Position numbers and translations under genes: made by a program. DNA of 64,000 bases from Clostridia bacterium (GTDB lineage Bacteria > Bacillota > Clostridia > Lachnospirales > Lachnospiraceae), in contig CAJTFD010000015.1 of assembly GCA_910575625.1 (NCBI GenBank), positions 37,013 through 101,012 of the forward strand, given 5' to 3'. Of the stretch, positions 32,947-40,820 are shown piece after piece. The notes beneath the pieces were generated by a model, which saw only the letters and a program-made list of their open reading frames with translations, ran no database searches and was not told the origin of the DNA. The first letter of the stretch is position 1; each line of letters starts with the position of its first letter.

Positions 32947-33858
32947 ATGAAGGTCACGCTCAACACCATGCACGACGGATCGGAGGTGGTGCACTACGAC
33001 ACCCCCGGCATCCCGCTCTCCATCCAGAAAAAGCGGCTCTCCGCCTACACCGGTATGCGCGCGGACTGCCATTGGCACGAGGATCTGGAGATCATCTATC
33101 TGCTGGAAGGGGAGATGTACTACCATATAAACGGCAAGCGGATCCTCCTCAAAAGCTCCGAGGGGATCATCGTCAATTCCACAGTCATACACTACGGCTG
33201 CGACCGGGCACAGCAAGAGTGTATCTTCCTGTGCGTTATGTTCCATCCCAAGATCTTACATAGCAACACACTGCTCTATGATAAATATATCGGCCCTGTG
33301 CTCGATGAGAGACTCTGGGCCTCCTGGAAGATCACTCCTGAGAAAGACAGCCAGCTGATCCACCAGATCCACACACTCTGGAAGATCAGCGAAAACAAAA
33401 CGGATGGCTATGAACTCAAGATCCTAAGCTGCCTTTATACAACCTGGCTCCTGCTCCTGGAGCACTGCCGAGACTGTCAGGACATCTCTGGTGTCAGCGA
33501 CGCGTCAACCCTGCCCCATGTCCAGACTATGAAAAAGCTGGTCGCCTACATACACCAACATTACACGGAAGATATCTCCCTGGAGGATCTGTGCCGCCAT
33601 GCCGGGATCGGAAAGAGCGCCTGCTGCAGTCTTTTCAAAAAACACACAGCCCATCCGCCCATAGCCTTTGTCAACCAGTACCGCTTAAAAGCCGCCGCCG
33701 ACCTGCTGCTCACAACAGACAGATCCGTCACGGAGATCGCCACCGTATGCGGCTTCAACCATCACAGCTATTTTACCAAGAGCTTCCGCAAGCTCTTTGC
33801 CTGCACGCCCAGCGGATTCAGGGCTAGATACGGGCGCCGGTCACCCCAAGGACTTTGA
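32947..33858 (+). CDS. AraC family regulator with cupin domain
   Basis: A 303-residue regulator. The N-terminal cupin shows HWHEDLEIIYLLEGEMYYHINGKRILLKSSEGIIVNS (about 37-75); the C-terminal 100 residues form two helix-turn-helix motifs, the second ending in the family signature DRSVTEIATVCGFNHHSYFTKSFRKLFACTPSGFR (about 259-293). Cupin AraC proteins usually sense a sugar or similar small molecule. ATG at 32947 follows AGGAGG by 5 bases. It is divergent from the acetyltransferase-DUF1349 pair, which is the likely target. The reading frame runs, after its TGA, in frame into an HxlR remnant. Confidence 0.9.
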   Translation: MKVTLNTMHDGSEVVHYDTPGIPLSIQKKRLSAYTGMRADCHWHEDLEIIYLLEGEMYYHINGKRILLKSSEGIIVNSTVIHYGCDRAQQECIFLCVMFHPKILHSNTLLYDKYIGPVLDERLWASWKITPEKDSQLIHQIHTLWKISENKTDGYELKILSCLYTTWLLLLEHCRDCQDISGVSDASTLPHVQTMKKLVAYIHQHYTEDISLEDLCRHAGIGKSACCSLFKKHTAHPPIAFVNQYRLKAAADLLLTTDRSVTEIATVCGFNHHSYFTKSFRKLFACTPSGFRARYGRRSPQGL

Positions 33859-33882
33859 TCCCCGCCTCCTCCAATTTCCGGC

Positions 33883-34212
33883 GAAGCCACGCTCGCCCTG
33901 ATCGGCGGAAAATACAAACCTCTCATACTCTGGTATCTCATAGATAAACCGCTCCACTACATGGACCTGCAGCGCATGCTCCCCAAGGCCACGCCCAGAA
34001 TGCTGTCGCAGCAGCTCCACAGCCTGGAAGAGTGCGGGCTGATCCGCCGGGAAGTCGTTCCCCCAAAACCTCCCCGGACCCTGTACTCGCTCACCCCGTT
34101 CGGCCGCAGCAGCATCCCTGTTCTGGACGCGATGTGCGACTGGGGCGCGGATCTCCTGGACAGGCAGGGCCTTACGCCGGGCTGCTGCCCAAAAACTGCC
34201 GGTGGACCTTAG
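33883..34212 (+). pseudogene. HxlR-type regulator remnant
   Basis: From about 33886 the frame reads ATLALIGGKYKPLILWYL..., the start of the HxlR winged helix (usually TLDLIGGKWKPLIL), and continues through LPKATPRMLSQQLHSLEECGLIRRE and PRTLYSLTPFGRS to the stop at 34212. However there is no ATG, GTG or TTG before the homologous part: the frame opens directly after the AraC TGA at 33856-33858, and only an ATG at 33961 is available, which would omit the first helices. The cysteine-bearing N-terminal start of HxlR proteins is missing. It is best read as a truncated copy. Confidence 0.65.
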
Positions 34213-34226
34213 ATCTTACCTAAAAA

Positions 34227-34261
34227 GGATGACCCCGCAGCCTGCCGCCGCGGGATCATCC
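34227..34261 (+). terminator. hairpin between HxlR remnant and htrA
   Basis: GGATGA-C-CCCGC pairs with GCGGG-A-TCATCC. It lies between convergent units. A-rich bases precede it, which would give a T-run for minus-strand transcripts from htrA. Confidence 0.65.
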
Positions 34262-34269
34262 TCCGTCTG

Positions 34270-35817
34270 CTAAGATTCCATATCTTTCTTATTTCCCAAA
34301 GTCACAGAAATCGTCTGCTCTTTATATTGTCCACCTTCGGCCCTCTGGATCACAACTTCCACAGTCTCCCCGGCTGCATAATATTCCAGCTGCCCGGTCA
34401 GTTCCTCCGTGGAAGAGATCTTCGTCCCGTCCAGGGAAGTGATGATATCATTGGGTAAGATCCCCGCTTGCTGTGCAGGGCCATTCTCTGTGACCTCGGA
34501 TACGAACACGCCTGTAGGCATCCCATACATCTGGCTGATCTCCGCTGAGACATCTTTGCAGGAGATCCCGATATAAGAAGCACTGCCCTCATCCACTTTC
34601 TCCCGAGTCTCCCGGCTCATCAGGTCATCTAAGATCGGCATCGCCGTGGAGATCGGGATCGCATAACCCATGCCCTCCACCGCGTTGTCTGCCAGCTTCG
34701 CGGAGTTGATCCCGATCACCTGTCCGCTCATATTCAGCAGAGCGCCGCCGCTGTTCCCGGGGTTGATGGCCGCATCTGTCTGGATGCACGGCGTGGTCAT
34801 ATCCTCCACATAGCGGTCCAGCGCACTCACATAGCCGGATGTCACGGACTGACCGTAGCCCAGCGCATTGCCGATGGCCACCACCTGCTCACCCACGATC
34901 AGCTCATCCGAGCTGCCCAGCTGCGCGATCTTGATCTCGCTCATAGTCTCCTGGGGGATCTCCGACTTCTTGACCGCGATGACGGCCAAATCATTTTCCG
35001 CATCGGTGCCTTTGATCTGCGCGCTCACAACATTTTCTGTATCTGCGCCGGCCAATTGCTCTCCCTGGCCGTTCTGCGGCTGCTCTGATGTCTGATCCGC
35101 CTGCACGGCCGTCTTGTCTGTCTCCTCGCCCATGAAGCAGACACTCAAGGTATTCGCCCCTTCCACTACATGGTTGTTCGTGGCGATCAGAAGCTCTGAA
35201 TCATTTTCCCCCACGATGATCCCTGAACCGCTGGACTCCCCCTCGTACTTCTGGGTCTGTCCGCCGCCCCATCCGAAGAAATCAAAAGTGGGGATCTCCT
35301 GGACACTGATCGAGGTGATCGCAACCACCGACGGCATCGTGTTCTTCGCCACATCCGCCACACTCGTGGTCCCCACCGGCATCACGGTGGCCTGACTCTT
35401 GTTCGTCACGGTGTCATTTTCTTTCTCTGCACCCTCATCCGACGGGATCATGCTGACTGTCCCAACCTCCTGACCGGAAGTCTTCTGTCCGAAGAAAAGA
35501 TCCCCCACCACGTTCACGCCCTGGAACGCTACACCGGCCACCAATCCGAAGACCAGTCCTCCTGCGATCACAGCCGTCACCTTCCTGCCCAGACCGCTGC
35601 CGTTCTTTTTACTCTTATTGAAAGATGGATCTTGTGGGTTTGGCTGGCGATACTGCTTCTGGTACGCTGAACCGTTCTCCTGCCCTGTCTGATAATAGCC
35701 GTATGGCTGCCGCATCTGTGTCCTATCTCCCTGCATCCTGTTTTCCTGCATCCCGTCCTGCTGCCCTCTGTTCTCCTGTCCATCAGATCCGTCGATCAAA
35801 ATAAAATCATTGCCCAT
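34270..35817 (-). CDS. htrA: HtrA/DegP-type serine protease with PDZ domain
   Basis: A 515-residue S1C protease. A long, Gln- and Asn-rich cytoplasmic N-terminus (1-75) precedes one membrane helix (about 80-100). The chymotrypsin-like domain shows the triad: His in NNHVVEG (about 212-216), Asp in ENDLAVIAV (about 275) and Ser in NPGNSGGALL (about 355). One PDZ domain (about 415-505) carries GISCKDVS and GPAQQAGILPNDIITSLDG. It works at the outer face of the membrane to degrade misfolded proteins. An acidic insert lies between His and Asp (about 230-262). It is near the glycan cluster but has its own start; no CssRS-type operator was recognised. Confidence 0.93.
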   Translation of the reverse strand: MGNDFILIDGSDGQENRGQQDGMQENRMQGDRTQMRQPYGYYQTGQENGSAYQKQYRQPNPQDPSFNKSKKNGSGLGRKVTAVIAGGLVFGLVAGVAFQGVNVVGDLFFGQKTSGQEVGTVSMIPSDEGAEKENDTVTNKSQATVMPVGTTSVADVAKNTMPSVVAITSISVQEIPTFDFFGWGGGQTQKYEGESSGSGIIVGENDSELLIATNNHVVEGANTLSVCFMGEETDKTAVQADQTSEQPQNGQGEQLAGADTENVVSAQIKGTDAENDLAVIAVKKSEIPQETMSEIKIAQLGSSDELIVGEQVVAIGNALGYGQSVTSGYVSALDRYVEDMTTPCIQTDAAINPGNSGGALLNMSGQVIGINSAKLADNAVEGMGYAIPISTAMPILDDLMSRETREKVDEGSASYIGISCKDVSAEISQMYGMPTGVFVSEVTENGPAQQAGILPNDIITSLDGTKISSTEELTGQLEYYAAGETVEVVIQRAEGGQYKEQTISVTLGNKKDMES

Positions 35818-35939
35818 AGTCTATATCTCCTTTCCATCTTTACATTTATCTTGTATGTCTGTTGTTCCCTCAACTTTATGGGTACAGTCTAACAATGAAA
35901 TGTGTTTAAATTGTGATGGAACGTTTAAAAAAAGGTGTT

Positions 35940-36872
35940 TTATCTCCTGCCTCTCCAGTATCCCGGGTTCATCGTACACGCCTGTATCCACTTCCTTGGC
36001 AGACGCGCATAGCTTCTGCCAAGCCGGTATCCCGCGTATTTAAAACCGCTCTGGGCCACAAGTTTTGCCAGCAGCCAGGGTTTCCCCAGCCGCAGCAGAT
36101 ACTGTGCTGTCCGAAATACCAGGGACGCCCCCTCTTTCTCCGAAGGGACATCCGCAAAGATCTCCGGGTGTTCCGCCTGGGACACCCCCAGGTCGAAATT
36201 CCGATGGAACTGTTCCCGGCAGCCGTAGTTATGGGAATGGACCACCTGAGCGTCCGCCGCATAGGCGATCCCGTACCCCGCCTGTATCAAGCCCGCCCCG
36301 TAGATCATATCCTCGTTGAAGATCGCCCGCGGCACAAATCCGCCCAGCTCCTGGTAGACCTTCCTGTCGTAAGCCGCACACACATTGGAACAGAAATATG
36401 TCTTGATCCCCAGCCTGCCCAGGTCTGCTCTCCATTTGACCATGCTCTTTGCCGGGTAATTAAAACCTCTGGTAAATGCCTCGATACAGTGTGCATTCCC
36501 GGCCGGAAACTGGCGCGCATAACTGGCGGCTACTTTTTCCTGCATGAGCGGGCGGATCAGATCCCTGATCAGATCCCGGTTCCGGGGTATGGCGTCCTGG
36601 GTCATACACACCAGTACATCGCCCGCAGCATATCCGGCCCCTTTCCTCCTAGTCCCGCCATGGTCAAATTCCGATTTCCTGATATGATGTACCTGCATAT
36701 TTTCCCTGCCGTCCTCCCAGCTCGGATCCCAGAACCGCTCCTCCGTGTTCATGATGATCAGACGGCTGATCGGATGGCTCTGCCCATACAACCGCTCCAA
36801 AAGTTTTCCAAACTGCCGTCCCGGCTTGTAGGTCGGGATCAGGACGTCCACCTGAAGATCCATCTCTTCCAT
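35940..36872 (-). CDS. GT2 family glycosyltransferase (rhamnosyltransferase-like)
   Basis: A 310-residue GT-A fold transferase. It begins with VDVLIPTYKPG (about 8-18), the nucleotide-sugar binding strand, and continues with VCMTQDAIPRNRDLI, in which the Asp is the DxD-equivalent metal ligand (about 92-94), and FNEDMIYGAGLIQAGYGIAYAADAQVVHSHNY, where ED and HSH fit acceptor and catalytic parts of bacterial rhamnosyltransferases. No membrane helix. AAAGGAG is 6-7 bases before the start. As the third transferase in the cluster it probably adds a sugar to the lipid-linked glycan. Confidence 0.85.
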   Translation of the reverse strand: MEEMDLQVDVLIPTYKPGRQFGKLLERLYGQSHPISRLIIMNTEERFWDPSWEDGRENMQVHHIRKSEFDHGGTRRKGAGYAAGDVLVCMTQDAIPRNRDLIRDLIRPLMQEKVAASYARQFPAGNAHCIEAFTRGFNYPAKSMVKWRADLGRLGIKTYFCSNVCAAYDRKVYQELGGFVPRAIFNEDMIYGAGLIQAGYGIAYAADAQVVHSHNYGCREQFHRNFDLGVSQAEHPEIFADVPSEKEGASLVFRTAQYLLRLGKPWLLAKLVAQSGFKYAGYRLGRSYARLPRKWIQACTMNPGYWRGRR

Positions 36873-36983
36873 CTCTCGCTCCTTTGCTCTGTCATACCTG
36901 TTTCCTCATTCCGTTCCTCTGCCCTATATTACAAAAGCCGCCAGCTTACCTCCCCGGTAATCTGGCAGCTCTCCGTTCAAAGA

Positions 36984-38324
36984 TCACTGTCCCCCTTCTG
37001 TCCACGTCTGGTCACCCGTCCCGTCCACATTGTCCGCCGGGGCCTGGCCATTATCTTGATACATGCCGTCATCCTGGTACGTGTCCTGATAATTCTCGTC
37101 ACTGTACGGCTGGGGATCCGTATAATAAGTTTCGGTATACCCGGTATCTGTATAATCCTGACTATACGTCTGGGGATCCTCACTGTATTCCTGTGTCTCC
37201 GTGGGGTATTCCGTATCCGTCGTTGTATTGTCCGGCGTGTCCGTCTCTGTCTCTGTGACCGTGCTGGTCTCTTCCGTGTGTCCCTTTGCCGGGTCGATCC
37301 CGCCCAGCTCCGCGATCTTCTGGCTGCGGTGGATCACCACATCCGACGGCACATAGGCCTCGTCGCCGAACAGGAACCTGTGCAGCTCTTTTACATTCGT
37401 CTCCAATGTATCCGGGATCACCACATCCCCTTTCCCGTCGATCATCTTACCCGTATGCTCATAGGGAAATCCACAGGTCTCATCAAATGTATAGGACAGC
37501 ATCCCCGCCCCCATGTCAAAGATCTGTGATTTGGACAGGGACGTTTTTACGAGAGGGAACACCTCATCCATGATGCTGGACAGCGTACCCAAGCTGGATT
37601 TCTTCGCCTTCTGCACCAGCTTCTGCAAGATCAGTCTCTGCCGTTCCGTCCGCTCGAAATCAAGCCCCGCCGTGTAACGGATCCTGGCATAGGAAGTCGC
37701 CTGCACACCGTTTAGCTCATACACCCCGGCCACCTCCGGCTCGATCCGAGTGTAATCCTGCCCCGTGATCTCCGAAGTCTCCACACAATAGTTGTTCATG
37801 TGGACAACCTCATCCGCGGTCATCTCGACGGTCAGTCCGCCCAGCAGATCGATCACTTTTACCAGAGCGTTCATGTCCACGGTCACATAATCCTGGATCT
37901 GCAGGTCCAGATTGGTGTTCAGCATGGAGACCGCCTGCGAAGCGCCCCCAGCCATGTAGGCGGAGTTCGCCTTGTGATAGGAATCATTCCCCACATTCAG
38001 CAGCGTATCCCGGTACACGGACACCAGTTTCACCGCTTTTGTGTCGTTGTTGATACTGGCGATGATGATCGTATCACTGTTGTTGACCCCCATATCCGAG
38101 CCGTCACCTCTGGAGTCCACGCCGAAAAGGGCGATGTTCTGGTACCCGGTCATCTTCTCACTGGTCACCACATTCATCTCCACATTATCCAGCTCTTCCC
38201 CCTCGATCTGGTTCAGGCGGGAATTGATCTGCCCGTAGACGAACAACCCTCCGATCAGAAGCAGGAGGATCAGCAGTTCCACTATGAACAGTATGACCCT
38301 TTTCTTGGTTCCTTTTCTTGCCAT
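36984..38324 (-). CDS. LCP (LytR-CpsA-Psr) family glycopolymer ligase
   Basis: A 446-residue protein with one N-terminal membrane helix (about 9-29) and an extracellular LCP domain: NIALFGVDSRGDGSDMGVNNSDTIIIASIN (about 62-91, with the conserved Asp and Arg), VSVYRDTLLNVG (about 100-111) and ARIRYTAGLDFERTERQRLILQKL (about 212-236). LCP proteins transfer lipid-linked wall polymers to peptidoglycan. The last 100 residues are an unusual low-complexity tail rich in Thr, Tyr, Asp, Gln and Glu, possibly a spacer through the wall. It starts 16 bases after the initiating sugar transferase stop, so they are one operon. Confidence 0.92.
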   Translation of the reverse strand: MARKGTKKRVILFIVELLILLLLIGGLFVYGQINSRLNQIEGEELDNVEMNVVTSEKMTGYQNIALFGVDSRGDGSDMGVNNSDTIIIASINNDTKAVKLVSVYRDTLLNVGNDSYHKANSAYMAGGASQAVSMLNTNLDLQIQDYVTVDMNALVKVIDLLGGLTVEMTADEVVHMNNYCVETSEITGQDYTRIEPEVAGVYELNGVQATSYARIRYTAGLDFERTERQRLILQKLVQKAKKSSLGTLSSIMDEVFPLVKTSLSKSQIFDMGAGMLSYTFDETCGFPYEHTGKMIDGKGDVVIPDTLETNVKELHRFLFGDEAYVPSDVVIHRSQKIAELGGIDPAKGHTEETSTVTETETDTPDNTTTDTEYPTETQEYSEDPQTYSQDYTDTGYTETYYTDPQPYSDENYQDTYQDDGMYQDNGQAPADNVDGTGDQTWTEGGQ

Positions 38325-38340
38325 GTCTTTCCCCTTACTC

Positions 38341-39744
38341 TCAATAAGCGTTTTTATTTACAAATCCTTTGAATACAGTCAGGACAAGGATCTTCACGTC
38401 AAAGCCCAGGGTCCAGTTCTCAATGTAATACAGATCATATTCGATCCTCTTGCGGATAGATGTGTCTCCCCGGTATCCATTTACCTGAGCCCAGCCGGTC
38501 AGCCCCGGACGCACCTGGTGTTTGACCATGTACCTCGGGATCTCTTCCCGGAACTTCTCCACGAAAAACGGCCTCTCCGGCCTGGGCCCCACCAGACTCA
38601 TGTCGCCCTTTAAGATATTGAAGAGCTGCGGCAGCTCGTCAATACTCGTCCGCCGCATCAGTTTCCCGATGCCCGTCACCCGGGGGTCGTTCTTCGTCGT
38701 CCATGCTTTCTTCTCTTCGCTCTCTTTCTGCACCTCCATTGAGCGGAACTTGTACATCTGAAAAGTTTTATTATGCAGCCCCACACGCTCCTGCCGGTAG
38801 ATCAGCGGCCCGGGCGACGTGATCTTTATCAGCAGGCAGGCGGCCAGCATCACCGGAGACGCCAGCGCCATACCGCACAATGACCCCAGGATATCGATGA
38901 TCCGTTTGACCAGAGCGTAAAAATTATTCGTCAGCGGCACATGCCGTATATTGATCACTGGAAGCCCCAGGATGTCCTCCGTATAGGGCTTCGTCGGGAT
39001 GATGTTGTTGTAATCAGGGATGAATTTCGTGTGCACGCCCGATTTTTCACAGAGCGCCACGATCTCCTCCAGGCGGTAGTACTCTCCCAGGCCCAGCGTG
39101 ATCGCGATCTCATCCAGGCTCTCCCTCTCGAGGATCTCTATCAGATCTGAGATCCTCCCGATCACCGAGATCCCTTTGTAGACCGTTCCCGCCTCAACGT
39201 CATCATCCAGGATGCCGTAGACCGTGTAGCCCCACTGGGGGTTGGTGATGATCCGGTCCACATACTCCTCCGCCGCCCGGCTGTATCCCACCAGCAGCAC
39301 ATGCTTCTGGTTAAATCCCCGACGGCGCATATCCCGCAGGATGTACCGGATCACATTGCGCAGCAGGGTCTCCGCCACGATGTTGATCCCGTAAAAGATG
39401 AATATCACGGACCGGGAAAAATCGATGATGCGCAGCACATACAGCGCCACCATGATCAAAAATACGCCCAGCGTGCTGGCTTTCGTGATATTGGCCAGCT
39501 CCAGCCTGCGCCCCTGCATCCGTTTGGGCGTATACAGATTAAATGCGTAGTATAAAATCAAAAACCCGGGTACGATAAATACCAGCGCAGACATATACTG
39601 CTCAAACGAAAGCACCCGGACTGAGGTTTCAGAGAAAGGCCCCTGGAATTTGATGAACCAGGCCGTCACATAGGACATCGCAATGACCAAAGCGTCGAAT
39701 ACCACATGCAGGCGGTTAAAATATCTTTGGTTGTCTTTGATCAA
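38341..39744 (-). CDS. undecaprenyl-phosphate sugar phosphotransferase
   Basis: A 467-residue polyisoprenyl-phosphate hexose-1-phosphate transferase that starts glycan synthesis on undecaprenyl phosphate. Four N-terminal membrane helices (about 15-115) lead to a CoA-binding-like domain (VLLVGYSRAAEEYV near 148) and the C-terminal Bac_transf domain with KRIIDILGSL (about 285), RQERVGLHNKTFQMYKFRSM (about 322-341), TSIDELPQLFNILKGDMSLVGPRPE (about 368-392) and VRPGLTGWAQVNGYRG (about 407-422). Start is TTG at 39744, with GAGGTG upstream. The sugar is not predictable; galactose or glucose are usual. Confidence 0.92.
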   Translation of the reverse strand: MIKDNQRYFNRLHVVFDALVIAMSYVTAWFIKFQGPFSETSVRVLSFEQYMSALVFIVPGFLILYYAFNLYTPKRMQGRRLELANITKASTLGVFLIMVALYVLRIIDFSRSVIFIFYGINIVAETLLRNVIRYILRDMRRRGFNQKHVLLVGYSRAAEEYVDRIITNPQWGYTVYGILDDDVEAGTVYKGISVIGRISDLIEILERESLDEIAITLGLGEYYRLEEIVALCEKSGVHTKFIPDYNNIIPTKPYTEDILGLPVINIRHVPLTNNFYALVKRIIDILGSLCGMALASPVMLAACLLIKITSPGPLIYRQERVGLHNKTFQMYKFRSMEVQKESEEKKAWTTKNDPRVTGIGKLMRRTSIDELPQLFNILKGDMSLVGPRPERPFFVEKFREEIPRYMVKHQVRPGLTGWAQVNGYRGDTSIRKRIEYDLYYIENWTLGFDVKILVLTVFKGFVNKNAY

Positions 39745-39785
39745 TTTACTTCACCTCGATCAATCCATTGATTTTATCAAAATAT

Positions 39786-39814
39786 ACTATATAGTAGTTG
39801 CCCCTAAAAGGCAA
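39786..39814 (-). promoter_or_regulatory. predicted promoter of the sugar transferase-LCP operon
   Basis: TTGCCT (39809-39814), 17-base spacer, TATAGT (39786-39791) on the minus strand, about 45 bases before the TTG start. Confidence 0.45.
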
Positions 39815-39857
39815 TAAAATATTCCCATCTAATCATGAATTTTTTGTTAAAAAAACA

Positions 39858-40817
39858 TTATTTTTCCAGAATCCTTAACATATTGATCCACAATTCCAGC
39901 TGTATCTTACAATAATACTGGATATGACTCGACATAAAGCGCACTTTTTTGTCTCTTTTGCAGAGTCCGATCCCCTCCCGCAGGCCCATGAGATACTCCC
40001 CGCCGAAGCCCTTTTTTATGAAAAAAAGGAACTTGACCAAAAAGCCCGCCGCCAGAAAAGGCAGGTTCAGGACGATCTGCAAAAGCGGCATGTTTTTGTA
40101 GATCAGATAAAGGTTGTTCCTGGCTGAATAACGCACTTTAAAAGGATTATACCTGGAACCCGTGGTCCCACTGCCCACATGATAGACCACCGCCTCCGGC
40201 GCGAACACGTTCACATACCCATGGATCCTGGCCCGGTATCCCAGATCCACATCCTCCAGATAGGCAAAATGCGCCTCGTCAAAATATCCGATCCGCTCCA
40301 TGACCTCTCTTCGGTAGATAGCTGCGCCTGCGCACGCGGCGAATACCGCCTTCTCCCGGCAGTAATCTTCTTGCGGGCGGCCTTTGCCCCGGGCGTAGGC
40401 CCAGCCCAGCGCGGTATAATAGTTCCCCGCATCATCCATCCGCGTCCGGTCGTGAAACTGGATCATCTTGGCGCTGCAGGAAAATCTGCGCGGATCCTTT
40501 TTGACTGCCTTCAGCAAAGCCTCCACAAAGCCAGAATCGGCCTGGGTGTCGTTGTTCAGCAGGAGCACAAAGGGCGTGCGCGCCGCCCGGATCCCCACAT
40601 TCACGGCCCCGCAGAACCCCTGGTTCCTGGGAAGGCAGATCAGCTCCACCTCCGGGTATCCCTCCCGGATAAGATCCACGCTCCCGTCCGCGGAGCCATT
40701 ATCCACCACGATCACTTTAAGATCCGAAAAATCCTGTACCCGCAGCGCGTCCAGGCAGGCCGGGAGATATTTTTTTCCATTATAATTCGGTATCACAACT
40801 GTCACTTCTGCTGCCAT
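39858..40817 (-). CDS. GT2 family glycosyltransferase
   Basis: A 319-residue GT2 transferase with TVVIPNYNGKKYL (about 6-18), VVDNGSADGS (about 36-45), the metal-binding LLLNNDTQ (about 89-96) and FAYLEDVDLGYRARIHGY (about 184-201), the ED motif with the catalytic base. C-terminal hydrophobic helices (about 240-270) may touch the membrane. This pattern (NNDT, EDVDLGYR) is that of wall or O-antigen rhamnosyltransferases such as WbbL. It starts 3 bases after the upstream two-domain transferase stop. Confidence 0.88.
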   Translation of the reverse strand: MAAEVTVVIPNYNGKKYLPACLDALRVQDFSDLKVIVVDNGSADGSVDLIREGYPEVELICLPRNQGFCGAVNVGIRAARTPFVLLLNNDTQADSGFVEALLKAVKKDPRRFSCSAKMIQFHDRTRMDDAGNYYTALGWAYARGKGRPQEDYCREKAVFAACAGAAIYRREVMERIGYFDEAHFAYLEDVDLGYRARIHGYVNVFAPEAVVYHVGSGTTGSRYNPFKVRYSARNNLYLIYKNMPLLQIVLNLPFLAAGFLVKFLFFIKKGFGGEYLMGLREGIGLCKRDKKVRFMSSHIQYYCKIQLELWINMLRILEK

Positions 40818-40820
40818 GGT

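Noticed and set aside
35913..37529. 538-codon plus-strand frame
   Set aside because: Antisense to a glycosyltransferase and the LCP gene; the Arg/Ile repeats mirror the low-complexity LCP tail.
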